A DNA stretch of 64,000 nucleotides from Campylobacter corcagiensis (GCF_013201645.1 NZ_CP053842.1:124001-188000); one strand, 5' to 3'. Positions 1 to 9,739 are shown, numbered from the stretch's first letter. Numbers and translations are program-made. Notes: a model not told the origin generated them from the sequence alone.

Positions 1-1
1 A

Positions 2-73
2 CTACAAAAAGCAGAGGTTAAAATAGAAGCAATCAGTAAAATTTACTCAGATATTAGGGAAATTTTAGTTTGA
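2..73 (+). CDS. 3' end of an upstream gene (partial)
   Basis: An open frame runs in from the left edge and stops at TGA 71-73, giving the last 23 residues of a protein that ends in KIYSDIREILV. The tail is charged and looks helical, and this frame is the only one open up to the fabZ leader. The remaining protein is outside the window, so no function can be assigned. It lies 44 bp upstream of fabZ on the same strand and could belong to the same operon. Confidence 0.5.
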   Translation, partial: LQKAEVKIEAISKIYSDIREILV

Positions 74-117
74 TTTTGATAAAATGATTAGTTTAGTTAA
101 ATTTTTAAGGTTGAGAT

Positions 118-555
118 ATGAATGTTACACAGATAATGGAAATTTTACCACATAGATACCCTTTTTTACTTATAGATAAAGTTATTGATATTGAGCCAAA
201 TAAGACAATTACAGCGATAAAAAATGTCACAATTGGCGAGCCTGTTTTTGGGGGTCATTTTCCAGGTCATCCAATCTATCCAGGGGTTATGATTTTAGAA
301 GGAATGGCACAAGCTGGCGGAGTTTTGGCGTTTAAGAGTATGGATAATGAAGAGGATTTAAAAGATAAAGTTGTATATTTTATGAGCATTGATAAGGCTA
401 AATTTAGAAGCCCAATTCGCCCAGGAGATAGAATCACTTATAAAATAAAAACAATCAAACATCGTGGTAGAATTTGGGTTTTAAAAGGCGAAGCATATGT
501 TGATGACAAACTCTCAGCCGAGGCTGAACTTCAAGCAATGATAATGGATAAATAG
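118..555 (+). CDS. fabZ: 3-hydroxyacyl-ACP dehydratase FabZ
   Basis: This is the hotdog-fold dehydratase of type II fatty acid synthesis, removing water from 3-hydroxyacyl-ACP in the cytoplasm. The 145-residue length is normal. The signature [19 protein letters not shown] is intact, with catalytic His47 and Glu61 visible. The stop codon is immediately followed by the lpxA ATG, so the genes are translationally coupled. The pairing fabZ-lpxA is typical because both enzymes compete for 3-hydroxyacyl-ACP, dividing it between membrane phospholipid and lipid A synthesis. The start ATG follows AAGGTTGAGAT. Confidence 0.97.
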   Translation: MNVTQIMEILPHRYPFLLIDKVIDIEPNKTITAIKNVTIGEPVFGGHFPGHPIYPGVMILEGMAQAGGVLAFKSMDNEEDLKDKVVYFMSIDKAKFRSPIRPGDRITYKIKTIKHRGRIWVLKGEAYVDDKLSAEAELQAMIMDK

Positions 556-1344
556 ATGAATATTCACAAAACTGCCATCATTGAAGATGGTGCAACTATT
601 GGCGAAAATGTTAAAATCGAAGCTTATGCTTTTATTAGTAGCAAGGCAAAAATAGGTGCAAACTCAATCATAAAGCAAGGAGCTAGAGTTGTGGGCGATA
701 CAACAATAGGTGAAAATTCCAAAATTTTTAGCTATGCAGTTGTTGGGGAAATTCCACAAGATATGAGTTTTCAAGATGGTGAGAAAACAGGGCTTATCAT
801 TGGTAAAAACGCAACAATTCATGAATTTTGTACGATAAATTCAGGTTCACATAAAGGCGATGGTTTTACAAGAGTTGGTGATAATGCTTTCATAATGGCG
901 TATTGTCATATCGCTCATGATTGTAGTTTGGGAAATAATGTGATTTTAGCTAATAACGCAACCCTAGCAGGGCATGTGGAACTAGGAGATTATGCTGTTA
1001 TTGGTGGGCTTACCCCAGTTCATCAGTTTGTAAAAATTGGACAAAGTTGCATGATAGCAGGGGCTTCTGCTCTTAGTCAAGATATTCCTCCATTTTGCCT
1101 AGCAGAGGGAAATAGAGCTTATGTTAGAGGGCTAAATTTAATAGGAATTAGAAGAAGGTTTGATAAAGAAAAAGTTGAGAGTATTAACAAAGCTTATAAA
1201 TTTATCTTTAATCAAGGCGTGAGCATAAAAGAGCAAGCTGAAATTTTGCTTAGTCAAACAAGTGATGAAAATGTTAAAGATATGTGTGAGTTTATAATAA
1301 ATACAAAGCGTGGAATCCCACTAAATAAAGGAAAAGAGCAATGA
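556..1344 (+). CDS. lpxA: acyl-ACP--UDP-N-acetylglucosamine O-acyltransferase LpxA
   Basis: First enzyme of lipid A synthesis: it transfers a 3-hydroxyacyl chain from ACP to UDP-GlcNAc. The protein has 262 residues. Residues 1-190 form a left-handed beta-helix of hexapeptide repeats (for example [18 protein letters not shown]), and a helical C-terminal domain follows. The motif HIAHDC holds His118 and His121, the latter aligning with the catalytic His125 of E. coli LpxA. The gene directly abuts fabZ and overlaps clpX by the four bases ATGA. Confidence 0.97.
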   Translation: MNIHKTAIIEDGATIGENVKIEAYAFISSKAKIGANSIIKQGARVVGDTTIGENSKIFSYAVVGEIPQDMSFQDGEKTGLIIGKNATIHEFCTINSGSHKGDGFTRVGDNAFIMAYCHIAHDCSLGNNVILANNATLAGHVELGDYAVIGGLTPVHQFVKIGQSCMIAGASALSQDIPPFCLAEGNRAYVRGLNLIGIRRRFDKEKVESINKAYKFIFNQGVSIKEQAEILLSQTSDENVKDMCEFIINTKRGIPLNKGKEQ

Positions 1345-2582
1345 TAAAAAAGTGTAGTTTTTGTGGCGGAAATGATGGTGATGGACGCAGAATTTTTCCA
1401 AACGATACAAAAGACGCTTTTATCTGTGAGTATTGTATAGATGCAGCTTATGAAGTAGTTCATGGCGGAGAGATTCTTGATATCAAAGATGAGAGTGATA
1501 AAACTCCAAAAGATATAGAGGATATAACTCCTAAAAAATTAAAAGAGGTTTTAGATAGCTATGTTGTAGGCCAAGAAAAAGCAAAAAAAACCTTTAGTGT
1601 TGGAATTTATAACCACTATAAGAGAATTTTTAGACAAGATGAGGCTCAAGAAGACGATACAGAAATTTCAAAATCAAATATACTTTTAATTGGTCCAACA
1701 GGAAGTGGTAAAACCTTAATGGCTCAAACTTTGGCTAAATTTCTAGATGTGCCTATTGCAATTAGTGATGCTACGAGTTTAACTGAGGCTGGATATGTGG
1801 GTGAAGATGTAGAAAATATCCTTACTCGTCTGCTTCAAGCAGCAGATGGCGATGTAAAAAAAGCAGAACAAGGCATAGTTTTTGTTGATGAGATGGATAA
1901 AATCGCTAGAATGAGTGAAAATCGCTCAATCACAAGAGATGTAAGTGGTGAAGGCGTTCAACAAGCTCTTTTGAAGATAATAGAAGGAAGTGTGGTAAAT
2001 ATCCCACCAAAAGGTGGCAGAAAGCATCCTAATCAAGAATTTATCCAAATAGATACATCAAATATCTTATTTATATGTGCGGGAGCTTTTGATGGGTTAA
2101 ATGAGATAATAAACCGCCGTATTGGACAAAATGTTCTTGGATTTGGGCAAGAAAAACGCACAAAAAGCGAAAGTGAAAATTTAATACATCTGGTTGAACC
2201 TGATGATTTAGTTCACTATGGCATAATTCCAGAACTAATTGGTAGACTTCATGCAGTAGCTACTTTAGAAGAACTTGATGAAGATGCGATGGTGAGAATT
2301 CTTACAGAGCCAAAAAATGCTATCTTAAAGCAGTATCAAAAGATATTTGCTATTGATGGTGTGACTTTAGAATTTGAAGATAATGCTTTAAAAGAGATAG
2401 CAAATTTAGCCCTTAATAGAAAAACAGGAGCAAGAGGTTTAAGAAGTATTATGGAAGAGATTATGCTTGATACGATGTTTGATTTACCTGAACTTAAGGG
2501 TTATAAAGTTGTTGTGACAAAAGACGTTGTTAATGGTAGTCAAAAGCCGATTTTGATAAAGCAAGATATACTGAGTGCATAA
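1341..2582 (+). CDS. clpX: ATP-dependent Clp protease ATPase subunit ClpX
   Basis: AAA+ unfoldase that recognises substrates and feeds them to ClpP. An N-terminal zinc-binding domain uses Cys5, Cys8, Cys29 and Cys32. Walker A is GPTGSGKT at 118-125, the pore loop motif GYVGEDVE follows, and Walker B is IVFVDEMDK. The RKH loop (GGRKHP) and the ClpP-binding IGF-type loop (LGFGQE) are present. The 413-residue length is usual. The four-base overlap with lpxA implies coupling. A ClpX gene between lipid A and cell-shape genes is the arrangement I recall for C. jejuni. Confidence 0.97.
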   Translation: MIKKCSFCGGNDGDGRRIFPNDTKDAFICEYCIDAAYEVVHGGEILDIKDESDKTPKDIEDITPKKLKEVLDSYVVGQEKAKKTFSVGIYNHYKRIFRQDEAQEDDTEISKSNILLIGPTGSGKTLMAQTLAKFLDVPIAISDATSLTEAGYVGEDVENILTRLLQAADGDVKKAEQGIVFVDEMDKIARMSENRSITRDVSGEGVQQALLKIIEGSVVNIPPKGGRKHPNQEFIQIDTSNILFICAGAFDGLNEIINRRIGQNVLGFGQEKRTKSESENLIHLVEPDDLVHYGIIPELIGRLHAVATLEELDEDAMVRILTEPKNAILKQYQKIFAIDGVTLEFEDNALKEIANLALNRKTGARGLRSIMEEIMLDTMFDLPELKGYKVVVTKDVVNGSQKPILIKQDILSA

Positions 2583-2591
2583 AGGATAAAT

Positions 2592-3626
2592 ATGATTTTA
2601 GATAGTATTTTAGGGTTTTTTTCAAGTGATATGGGGATAGATTTAGGAACAGCAAATACACTTATTTTAGTTAAAGATAAAGGTATTATTATAAACGAAC
2701 CAAGTGTTGTAGCAGTTGAGAATACCAGATATGGCAAACAAAAAATCCTAGCAGTAGGACACGAAGCAAAAGATATGGTTGGTAAAACACCTGGCGATAT
2801 TGAGGCTATTAGACCTATGAAAGATGGAGTTATAGCTGACTTTGATATGACTGAGAGAATGATAAGGTATTTTATAGAAAAAACCCACAAAAGAAAGAGT
2901 TTTGTAAGTCCTAGAATAGTTATATCTGTACCTTATGGTCTAACTCAAGTAGAAAGAAAAGCTGTTAGAGATAGTGCTTTGATGGCTGGAGCAAGAGAGG
3001 TTTTCTTAATAGAAGAGCCAATGGCAGCAGCTATAGGGGCTGGACTTCCTGTAGAGGAGCCAAAAGGAAGCCTTGTTGTTGATATCGGTGGTGGAACAAC
3101 TGAGATAGGTGTTATATCACTTGGTGGTCTGGTTATTAGTAAATCAGTAAGAGTTGCTGGAGATAAATTTAACTCAAGTATTGTTAACTACATAAAAGAA
3201 AAATATAACCTTTTAATAGGTGAGCGAACTGGTGAAGATATAAAAGTAAAGGTTGGAACAGCCATTCAGCTTCCAAAAGAGCTAGTTACAGTTGTAAAAG
3301 GAAAAGATCAAATTACAGGACTTTTAAGTAGAATAGAACTAAGCAGCGAAGATGTCAGAGAGGCAATGAGAGAGCCACTTAAAGAGATAGCAGATTCGTT
3401 AAAAAGCGTTTTAGAACTTATGCCACCAGATCTTGCAGCTGATATTGTAGAAAATGGTATCGTTTTAACAGGCGGTGGGGCACTTATTAGAGGTATAGAT
3501 AAATATTTAAGTGATATTGTAAAACTTCCTGTGTATGTTGCAGATGAGCCACTACTGGCTGTTGCGAAGGGAACAGGTAAATCTTTAGAGTCTATAAGTA
3601 CATTAAGACAACTAACCAATGAGTAA
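2592..3626 (+). CDS. mreB: rod-shape-determining actin homologue MreB
   Basis: Bacterial actin that polymerises under the inner membrane and guides lateral cell-wall synthesis. The protein has 344 residues, with the phosphate-binding motif GIDLGTANTLI near the start (residues 16-26) and a second actin-type motif DIGGGTTEIGV at about 165-175. The start ATG follows AAAGGATAAAT. It sits 9 bp after clpX and overlaps mreC by 8 bp. Rod or curved-rod morphology is expected, although no mreD, pbp2 or rodA appears in this window. Confidence 0.97.
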   Translation: MILDSILGFFSSDMGIDLGTANTLILVKDKGIIINEPSVVAVENTRYGKQKILAVGHEAKDMVGKTPGDIEAIRPMKDGVIADFDMTERMIRYFIEKTHKRKSFVSPRIVISVPYGLTQVERKAVRDSALMAGAREVFLIEEPMAAAIGAGLPVEEPKGSLVVDIGGGTTEIGVISLGGLVISKSVRVAGDKFNSSIVNYIKEKYNLLIGERTGEDIKVKVGTAIQLPKELVTVVKGKDQITGLLSRIELSSEDVREAMREPLKEIADSLKSVLELMPPDLAADIVENGIVLTGGGALIRGIDKYLSDIVKLPVYVADEPLLAVAKGTGKSLESISTLRQLTNE

Positions 3627-4368
3627 AATAAAACCACTCATTTTTATAGCGATACTTGTTTTTGTATCTCTATATTTTGGCTCAGCTATACAAAGTAAAA
3701 GTGTAGGTGTTAGTAGCCAAGTGGTTAGTTTTTTTAAAGATGTTAAAGATATTATTAGTTTTAAGATTACTCAACATATTCATAAAAATAGACAGGTAAG
3801 AGAACTTACAGCAGAGAACAAAGAGTTGGAAAAAAGAGCACTCTTGCTTAATACTTTTGCTTATGAGTTAAATCAAATTTTAAAAGATACAAACTCTTTA
3901 CAGTTTAGTCCTAATGCTGTACTAATTAGAACAACTTCATATGTAAATATAAGTGATTATTCTAAATTTTGGGTGGATTTTAAAGGCTTTAAGGATGGTG
4001 AAATTTATGGAGTTATATATGGTGGAAATAGCGCTGGAATAGTAGTTAGCAAAGATAATAACCCAATGCTAGTACTTCAAAATGATCCATTATCATCTTT
4101 TTCAGTCTCTATCGGATTTGATGAAATTCCAGCAGTTGCAGTAGGAGATGGTGTAAATTTGATTGCTAAATTTATACCTCAATGGCTTAGTCCAAATGTA
4201 GGGGACGAGGTATTTACTAGCGGACTTGATGAGATATTTTTTGCGGGTGTTCCAGTTGGAGTGGTTAAAGAAGTTATAGATGAGGATTTATATAAAAGTG
4301 CTGTAATAGAGCCTTATTTCAAGGAAAATAGTCCAGCATTTTTATATGCAGTCACTAAAGTTAGATAG
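3619..4368 (+). CDS. mreC: rod-shape-determining protein MreC
   Basis: Bitopic inner-membrane scaffold linking MreB to periplasmic wall synthases. The 249 residues start with a short cytoplasmic tail and a membrane segment (about residues 6-22). A coiled-coil region follows (about 45-80, rich in Glu/Lys/Leu), then the periplasmic beta-barrel domain with the typical GD.V.TSGLD..FFAGVPVG stretch near the C-terminus. The ATG lies inside the end of mreB in another frame (8-bp overlap), so the pair is almost certainly co-translated. Confidence 0.94.
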   Translation: MSKIKPLIFIAILVFVSLYFGSAIQSKSVGVSSQVVSFFKDVKDIISFKITQHIHKNRQVRELTAENKELEKRALLLNTFAYELNQILKDTNSLQFSPNAVLIRTTSYVNISDYSKFWVDFKGFKDGEIYGVIYGGNSAGIVVSKDNNPMLVLQNDPLSSFSVSIGFDEIPAVAVGDGVNLIAKFIPQWLSPNVGDEVFTSGLDEIFFAGVPVGVVKEVIDEDLYKSAVIEPYFKENSPAFLYAVTKVR

Positions 4369-4398
4369 CAAATATTAAAAATAAGAAAGGATAGTAGT

Positions 4399-7300
4399 AT
4401 GAAAAGAGATGACTTTAAGACAGTTTTGGTTATAGGAAGTGGTCCTATTGTGATAGGTCAAGCATGTGAGTTTGATTATAGTGGTACTCAAGCAATTAAA
4501 ACATTAAAAGCTCTTGGATATAGAGTTGTGCTTATAAACTCAAATCCAGCTACTATCATGACAGATGCTGATTTTGCTGATAGAACATATATTGAACCCA
4601 TTACAAAAGATAGTATTATTCGTATCATTAAAGCTGAAGGCGTAGAGGCGATTTTGCCAACTATGGGTGGTCAAGTTGCGCTAAATGCTGCTATGGATGT
4701 ATATAATAGTGGTGAAGCAAAAGATATCAAATTCATTGGTGCAACACCTGAAGTTATAACAAAAGGCGAAGATAGGATAGCTTTTAAAGAGGCAATGCTT
4801 AAAATCGGCATGGATATGCCACGCTCAACCTATGCTTATGATATGGATGAAGCTTTAAAAGCAGCTGATGAAATAGGTTTTCCACTCATTATAAGAGCTA
4901 GTTATACACTAGGCGGGGCAGGAAGCGGGGTAGCTTATAATATTGATGAGTTTAAAGCAATAGCAAGTAGTGGTCTTGATATCAGCCCAATAAGTGAAAT
5001 TTTAATAGAAGAGAGCCTTCTTGGTTGGGAAGAGTTTGAAATGGAGGTTATAAGAGATAGAACAGGTAAATCAATTCTTGTTTGTTCTATAGAAAACATT
5101 GATCCAATGGGCGTTCATACAGGTGATAGCATTACAGTAGCACCACAGCTTACAATGGATGATGAGACCTTTTCAAGGATGAAAGAACAAAGCTTTAAAA
5201 TCGTTGAAGAAGTTGGTATAAATAGCGGTGGAAGTAACATCCAATTTGCATATAATAGAGAAAATAAAAGACTTATTGTTATAGAGATGAATCCGAGGGT
5301 TTCAAGAAGTTCAGCTCTTGCTAGCAAAGCAACAGGATACCCAATAGCTAAAGTATCAACTATGCTTGCTGCTGGTTTTAGTTTAGAAGAGATAGGTATG
5401 GATTTTGAGCCAAATGTTGATTATATAGTAGCAAAAGTGCCAAAATTTGCTTTTGAGAAATTTCCAGGAGCAAGCACAAGGTTAGGAACAGCTATGAAGT
5501 CAGTTGGCGAGGTTATGAGTATAGGTGCAAATTTCAAAGAGTGTTTTCAAAAAGCACTTTGTAGCCTTGAAGAGGGACTATCAGGATTTAACAAAATAAG
5601 TTATAAAAATAAAGATGAGTTAATATACAACCTAAGACACGCAAATCATAAAAGAATTCTCTACACAGTTCAAGCCCTAAGAGATGGCATGAGCATAGAT
5701 GAGGTCCATGAGTATACAAAGATAAATAAATTTTTCTTACAAGAATTTATGGATTTGGTTGAGTTTGAAAAAAGCGTTGATATGGATATATTAAATGACA
5801 AAGCTAAGTTGAAACAAGCAAAGCTTATAGGCTTTAGTGATGCTATGCTAGCTAAAATCATAAACGAAAAAGACTCTTTAAATTTAACTAAAAACGACAT
5901 ATATTATGCTAGAAAGCTCTTTGATATCAAACAAAACTATAAAAAAGTACCTACAAAAGAGGGTGCAAACTATCTATATTCAAGTTTTGGCGTTGAAGAT
6001 GAACCAGTAGTTAAATCAGACAAAAAAGTACTAATAATAGGTGGTGGACCAAATAGAATAGGTCAAGGAATCGAGTTTGATTACTGTTGTGTTCACGCAA
6101 GTTATGCACTAAAAGAGCTAGGCGTTACGACGATAATGTATAATTGCAACCCTGAAACTGTAAGTACGGATTATGATACGAGCGATATTTTATATTTTGA
6201 ACCAATTGACTTTGAAAGATTAAGAGCAGTTATTGACAGAGAAAAACCAGATGGCGTTATAGTTCATTTTGGTGGACAAACTCCACTTAAATTCTCTAAA
6301 AGTTTAAGTGTTATTGGGGCTAAGATAATAGGCACAAGCCCACGAGTTATTGATTTGGCTGAAGATAGAAAGAAATTTAGCGAATTTATTAGAAATTTAG
6401 GCATAACTCAACCTAAAAATTCTACTGCTACAAGCAAAGAAGAAGCAGTCATTAAAGCTAGGGAAATAGGTTATCCAGTCTTAGTTCGCCCAAGCTATGT
6501 TTTAGGTGGAAGAGCTATGAAAAAAGTAGCAAATGAGAGTGAATTAAGAGAGTATATGGACGAAGCAGTTAGCGTAAGTCACCACTCTCCTGTACTTCTT
6601 GATAAATTTTTACAAGATGCTGTTGAGGTTGATGTAGATGCTATAAGTGATGGCAAAGAGGTCTTTGTAGGTGCGATTTTAGAGCATGTAGAAGAAGCTG
6701 GAATTCACTCAGGTGATAGCGTTAGCATGATGCCTCCATTTAGCCTTAGCAAAGAGATAATCGATGAAATTTACTCCTACACAAAAGATATCGCTATAAA
6801 TTTAGGCGTTGTTGGACTTTTAAACATCCAGTTTGCTGTTCACGATGGTAAAATTTATATGATAGAAGTAAATCCTAGAGCAAGCAGAACAGTGCCATTT
6901 GTAAGCAAAGCAATAGGCATAGCCATGGCAAAAGTTGCCACAAGAGTCATGTGGCAAGGCGGTCTTAAAGAGGCTTTAGCTTACTATGATAAATATGCAG
7001 TCGTTTATGAAGAAAACGGCATTTATAAGCCAAATTTAAGAGGTCAAGTTGCCATTAAAGAGAGTGTTTTTCCATTTAATAAACTTGCTGGAGCGGATGT
7101 TATTTTAGGACCTGAGATGAAATCAACTGGCGAAGTTATGGGCATAAGCGATAGTTATACAAAAAGCTTTGTTAAAAGCCAAATAGCAGCTGGAAATGCA
7201 CTTCCAACAAGCGGTGTAGTTTTTATAAGTTTAGCTGATGATGATAAAGAAAAAGGCGTAGAAGTTGCTAAGAATTTTGAAAAGCTTGGCTTTGAAATTT

Positions 7301-7602
7301 TAGCAACTAGTGGAACTTATAAATTTTTAAGTCAAAATGGTGTTAATTGTAAAATGGTCTACAAAATAAGCGAAGGACGCCCAAATATCGAAGACAGGCT
7401 TAAAAACAAAGATATAGCTTTGGTTATAAATACAAGCGATAACAAATCAAGCACAAGCGATGCAGCCACCATAAGGCAGCTCGTACTTCGCTTTAAGCTT
7501 CCATACTACACAACTATAAAAGCAGCTCTTGTAGCTTCTACATCGATAGAGGTAGTAAAAGATGCTTTAGAAGTAAAGCCACTTCAAGAGTATTTATCTT
7601 AA
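4399..7602 (+). CDS. carB: carbamoyl-phosphate synthase large subunit CarB
   Basis: Makes carbamoyl phosphate from bicarbonate, ATP and glutamine-derived ammonia for pyrimidine and arginine synthesis. At 1067 residues it is full length. It contains two homologous synthetase halves, each opening with a GGGPNRIGQ/GSGPIVIGQ-type motif (residues about 13-21 and 550-558), two ATP-grasp folds, and the C-terminal MGS-like allosteric domain (about 935-1067). The start follows AAGAAAGGATAGTAGT. The small subunit carA is not in the window. A hairpin just after the stop may end the operon that starts at fabZ. Confidence 0.97.
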   Translation: MKRDDFKTVLVIGSGPIVIGQACEFDYSGTQAIKTLKALGYRVVLINSNPATIMTDADFADRTYIEPITKDSIIRIIKAEGVEAILPTMGGQVALNAAMDVYNSGEAKDIKFIGATPEVITKGEDRIAFKEAMLKIGMDMPRSTYAYDMDEALKAADEIGFPLIIRASYTLGGAGSGVAYNIDEFKAIASSGLDISPISEILIEESLLGWEEFEMEVIRDRTGKSILVCSIENIDPMGVHTGDSITVAPQLTMDDETFSRMKEQSFKIVEEVGINSGGSNIQFAYNRENKRLIVIEMNPRVSRSSALASKATGYPIAKVSTMLAAGFSLEEIGMDFEPNVDYIVAKVPKFAFEKFPGASTRLGTAMKSVGEVMSIGANFKECFQKALCSLEEGLSGFNKISYKNKDELIYNLRHANHKRILYTVQALRDGMSIDEVHEYTKINKFFLQEFMDLVEFEKSVDMDILNDKAKLKQAKLIGFSDAMLAKIINEKDSLNLTKNDIYYARKLFDIKQNYKKVPTKEGANYLYSSFGVEDEPVVKSDKKVLIIGGGPNRIGQGIEFDYCCVHASYALKELGVTTIMYNCNPETVSTDYDTSDILYFEPIDFERLRAVIDREKPDGVIVHFGGQTPLKFSKSLSVIGAKIIGTSPRVIDLAEDRKKFSEFIRNLGITQPKNSTATSKEEAVIKAREIGYPVLVRPSYVLGGRAMKKVANESELREYMDEAVSVSHHSPVLLDKFLQDAVEVDVDAISDGKEVFVGAILEHVEEAGIHSGDSVSMMPPFSLSKEIIDEIYSYTKDIAINLGVVGLLNIQFAVHDGKIYMIEVNPRASRTVPFVSKAIGIAMAKVATRVMWQGGLKEALAYYDKYAVVYEENGIYKPNLRGQVAIKESVFPFNKLAGADVILGPEMKSTGEVMGISDSYTKSFVKSQIAAGNALPTSGVVFISLADDDKEKGVEVAKNFEKLGFEILATSGTYKFLSQNGVNCKMVYKISEGRPNIEDRLKNKDIALVINTSDNKSSTSDAATIRQLVLRFKLPYYTTIKAALVASTSIEVVKDALEVKPLQEYLS

Positions 7603-7603
7603 A

Positions 7604-7624
7604 GGGCGGCAGAAGTTGCTGCCC
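7604..7624 (+). terminator. possible terminator after carB
   Basis: An 8-bp GC-rich stem (GGGCGGCA / TGCTGCCC, one G-U pair) with a 5-base loop starts right after the carB stop codon. It is not followed by a T tract, so termination would be inefficient or factor-assisted. Confidence 0.5.
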
Positions 7625-7709
7625 TGATAAATTTCAGCATAAATTAGCTTTTAAATTCAAATAAAATTTATCAAATTTTGATATCATCACTCCTTAAAAA
7701 TTAAAAGGT

Positions 7710-8702
7710 ATGAAATTGAGAGCATTAGCACTATTTAGCGGTGGACTTGACAGCATGCTTGCCATCAAGCTTTTAAGGCTTCAAAACATAGATATCACCG
7801 CACTTCATATGGATATAGGTTTTGGTGGGCGTGAAGATAGAAGTGAAATTCTAAAATCAAGAGCAAACGAAGCAGGGGCGGATTTTAAAGTAGTGGATAT
7901 AAAAAATCCTTACTTACAAGATGTGCTTTTAAATCCTAAATTTGGCTATGGTAAGCATTTTAATCCATGTATTGATTGTCATGGATATATGTTTAAGACA
8001 GCTTTAAGTATGCTAAAAAGCGAAAATGCAAGTTTCATCATCACAGGCGAAGTTTTAGCCCAACGTCCGATGAGCCAGCGAAAAGATGCACTAAATAGCG
8101 TCCTAAGTCTAACAGGAGATGAAAACAACTTAATCCTTCGCCCTTTAAGTGCTAAGTTGTTAAAGCCTACAACGCCTGAGATAAATGGCTGGGTTGATAG
8201 AGAAAAACTTCTTGATATCTCAGGAAGAGGAAGACAAAGGCAGTTAAATATGGCAAAAGAGTTTGGATTTAGCGATTATGAAAGTCCAGGTGGCGGGTGT
8301 TTACTAACTCTTGAAAGTTTTAGTGGGAAGCTAAAAGATGCTTTAGAATTTGAAGGTCTTGATATTCCAAAAGATACAGAGATTTTAAAATTTGGACGCC
8401 ATTTAAGACTTCCTAGCGGAGCAAAACTTATCATCGGAAGAGATTTAAACGACAATAATAAGTTAGAATCTATAAAAAACCCTAAATTCTTTGAAATCTC
8501 ACTGCCAAAGGGCGTTACTGGACCCTATGCTTTGATAAGCAAAGAAGCAGCTAGTGATGATATAAATTTAGCCGCAAAGCTTGTTTTAACATACGCTAGA
8601 ACGCAAAAAGGTGAAATTTATGAAATTTCAGTTGATAAGAATTTGATTAATTCTACTCCATTTGAAAGCAAAGATGAAGCTAAAAAATACTTCGTTGGAT
8701 AG
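7710..8702 (+). CDS. PP-loop ATPase with NFACT-R-like C-terminal domain (putative RNA thiolation enzyme)
   Basis: The N-terminal half (about 1-200) is an adenylating PP-loop domain related to MnmA/ThiI: SGGLDS at 10-15 binds ATP. A CIDC pair (Cys87, Cys90) and Cys197 are candidate sulfur-handling residues. The C-terminal part (about 222-320) reads like an NFACT-R (DUF814) domain: a FGRHLRLP...AKLIIGRDLNDNNKL stretch, then a GPYALI strand and AAKLVLTYAR helix. NFACT-R fused to a thiouridine-synthase-like PP-loop has been proposed in the literature to be an RNA-modification architecture. It is often labelled a tRNA methyltransferase or TrmU in databases, which is probably misleading. It stands alone downstream of carB; its target RNA is unknown. 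Confidence 0.75.
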   Translation: MKLRALALFSGGLDSMLAIKLLRLQNIDITALHMDIGFGGREDRSEILKSRANEAGADFKVVDIKNPYLQDVLLNPKFGYGKHFNPCIDCHGYMFKTALSMLKSENASFIITGEVLAQRPMSQRKDALNSVLSLTGDENNLILRPLSAKLLKPTTPEINGWVDREKLLDISGRGRQRQLNMAKEFGFSDYESPGGGCLLTLESFSGKLKDALEFEGLDIPKDTEILKFGRHLRLPSGAKLIIGRDLNDNNKLESIKNPKFFEISLPKGVTGPYALISKEAASDDINLAAKLVLTYARTQKGEIYEISVDKNLINSTPFESKDEAKKYFVG

Positions 8703-8789
8703 TCTTATTTACTAGTATTTACCAAGATGAGTATATAATGATATCCATAGATGGTTTAAGCTATCTAAATTTTAAAAAAAGGATTTAAA

Positions 8790-9086
8790 ATGGCTGCACA
8801 AGATAGTATGGATGCTATGAAAAAAGAGCTTGACTCTTTAAAAGGTGAGATGAAAGATTTAGTAAATTCTATGAAAAGCTATGGTAAGCAAGCTATTGAT
8901 AGTGGAAAAGAGAAAATCACAGATCAAATTTCCCTTGATGAACTCCAAAAAACACTAGATGAACTTAAAGAAAAGGGCAAGGACGGTGTTCATTATGTGG
9001 AGAAAAATATAAAAGATGAGCCTTTTAAAAGCGTAGGAATAACTCTGGCTGTAGGCTTTGTGCTTGGTTGGTTATTAAGAAAATAG
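8790..9086 (+). CDS. DUF883/ElaB-YqjD-like membrane-anchored protein
   Basis: A 98-residue protein of the ElaB/YqjD/DUF883 type. A long charged amphipathic helix (residues 5-72) is followed by a single C-terminal membrane anchor with a glycine-containing segment (SVGITLAVGFVLGWLL, about 81-96) and an RK tail. In enterobacteria such proteins are stationary-phase, membrane-anchored and some bind ribosomes; that role is only inferred here. Start ATG follows AAAAAAAGGATTTAAA. It is followed 20 bp later by the small DUF1328 gene, also a stress-type membrane protein. Confidence 0.8.
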   Translation: MAAQDSMDAMKKELDSLKGEMKDLVNSMKSYGKQAIDSGKEKITDQISLDELQKTLDELKEKGKDGVHYVEKNIKDEPFKSVGITLAVGFVLGWLLRK

Positions 9087-9106
9087 ATAAAAGCAAAGGA
9101 TAAGAT

Positions 9107-9271
9107 GTGCTAAGATGGGTTATAATTTTGGTTGTATTATCTTTGGTAGCTGGAGTTTTAGGCTTTGGCGGTATCGCTGGAGCAGCAGCTTCTGGAGCTA
9201 GGATAATATTTTACATATTCTTAGTTTTACTTGTTGCTTCTATTATTATGAGTATTATAAAAAAGGTCTAG
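9107..9271 (+). CDS. DUF1328 (YtjA-like) small membrane protein
   Basis: A 54-residue ORF starting with GTG and opening LRWVIILVVLSLVAG. It then has the DUF1328 hallmark LGFGGIAGAAA and a second hydrophobic segment IIFYIFLVLLVASII. It therefore spans the membrane twice. The GTG follows AAAGGATAAGAT at suitable spacing; the overlapping ATG at 9105 opens a frame that stops at once. The family is found in many proteobacteria, has no known biochemical function and is often induced by stress. It probably shares a transcript with the DUF883 gene. Confidence 0.88.
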   Translation: MLRWVIILVVLSLVAGVLGFGGIAGAAASGARIIFYIFLVLLVASIIMSIIKKV

Positions 9272-9283
9272 GAATTTTCCTAG
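9268..9283. terminator. hairpin between convergent genes
   Basis: A perfect dyad, CTAGGAA / TTCCTAG with a two-base centre, overlaps the DUF1328 stop codon and lies just past the stop of the convergent YnfA-like gene. It may act as a terminator in both directions, but no strong T tract follows on either strand. Confidence 0.4.
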
Positions 9284-9285
9284 GC

Positions 9286-9621
9286 TTATGATAGCTTTTT
9301 AAGAGCTGAGAATATTATCAAAGACGCTCCAAACAGACAAAAAGATGCACCGATTAAATCAAATTTTGTGACATTTGTTTTTTCTATAAAAAATAACCAA
9401 AGAAGTGAGCTTAATATATAAATACCACCGTAAGCAGCGTACGCTCTACCTGCAAATTCACTCTCAACACGGGTCAAAATAAACGCAAAAATCATCAGCG
9501 ATAAAATGCCAAGACCAAGGTATAATGAGCTTTTGTCATGTCTGAAAACTATCCAAAAAAGATAGCATCCTAGTATTTCAAAAAATGCTGCAACTATATA
9601 GTAAAAAATTTCTACAAACAC
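9286..9621 (-). CDS. YnfA-like (UPF0060) small membrane transporter
   Basis: A 111-residue integral membrane protein with four predicted helices (about 2-24, 30-50, 62-82, 90-108). The conserved YnfA motif GRAYAAYGGIYI is at about residues 58-69. The family belongs to the drug/metabolite transporter superfamily near the SMR pumps, and E. coli-type YnfA homologues are reported as small multidrug exporters. The substrate is not shown by the sequence. It is a single-gene unit convergent with DUF1328. Confidence 0.85.
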   Translation of the reverse strand: MFVEIFYYIVAAFFEILGCYLFWIVFRHDKSSLYLGLGILSLMIFAFILTRVESEFAGRAYAAYGGIYILSSLLWLFFIEKTNVTKFDLIGASFCLFGASLIIFSALKKLS

Positions 9622-9722
9622 ATCTGACCTTTAAATTTTTGATAATTATAATCAAATATATTAAAAAGAGTTTTAATTTAATAAAAGTTCAAAATTTTAT
9701 AAATTTATAAGAAAACTTACGC

Positions 9723-9728
9723 TATAAT
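9723..9728 (+). promoter_or_regulatory. -10 box of the tRNA-Met promoter
   Basis: A perfect TATAAT ends 11 bases before the first base of the mature tRNA, in a T-rich upstream region typical of Campylobacter sigma-70 promoters. Confidence 0.6.
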
Positions 9729-9739
9729 TCAGCCTTTAT

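Noticed and set aside
1254-1463. Minus-strand frame across the lpxA-clpX junction
   Set aside because: It is a shadow of two well-supported plus-strand genes and has no ribosome binding site.
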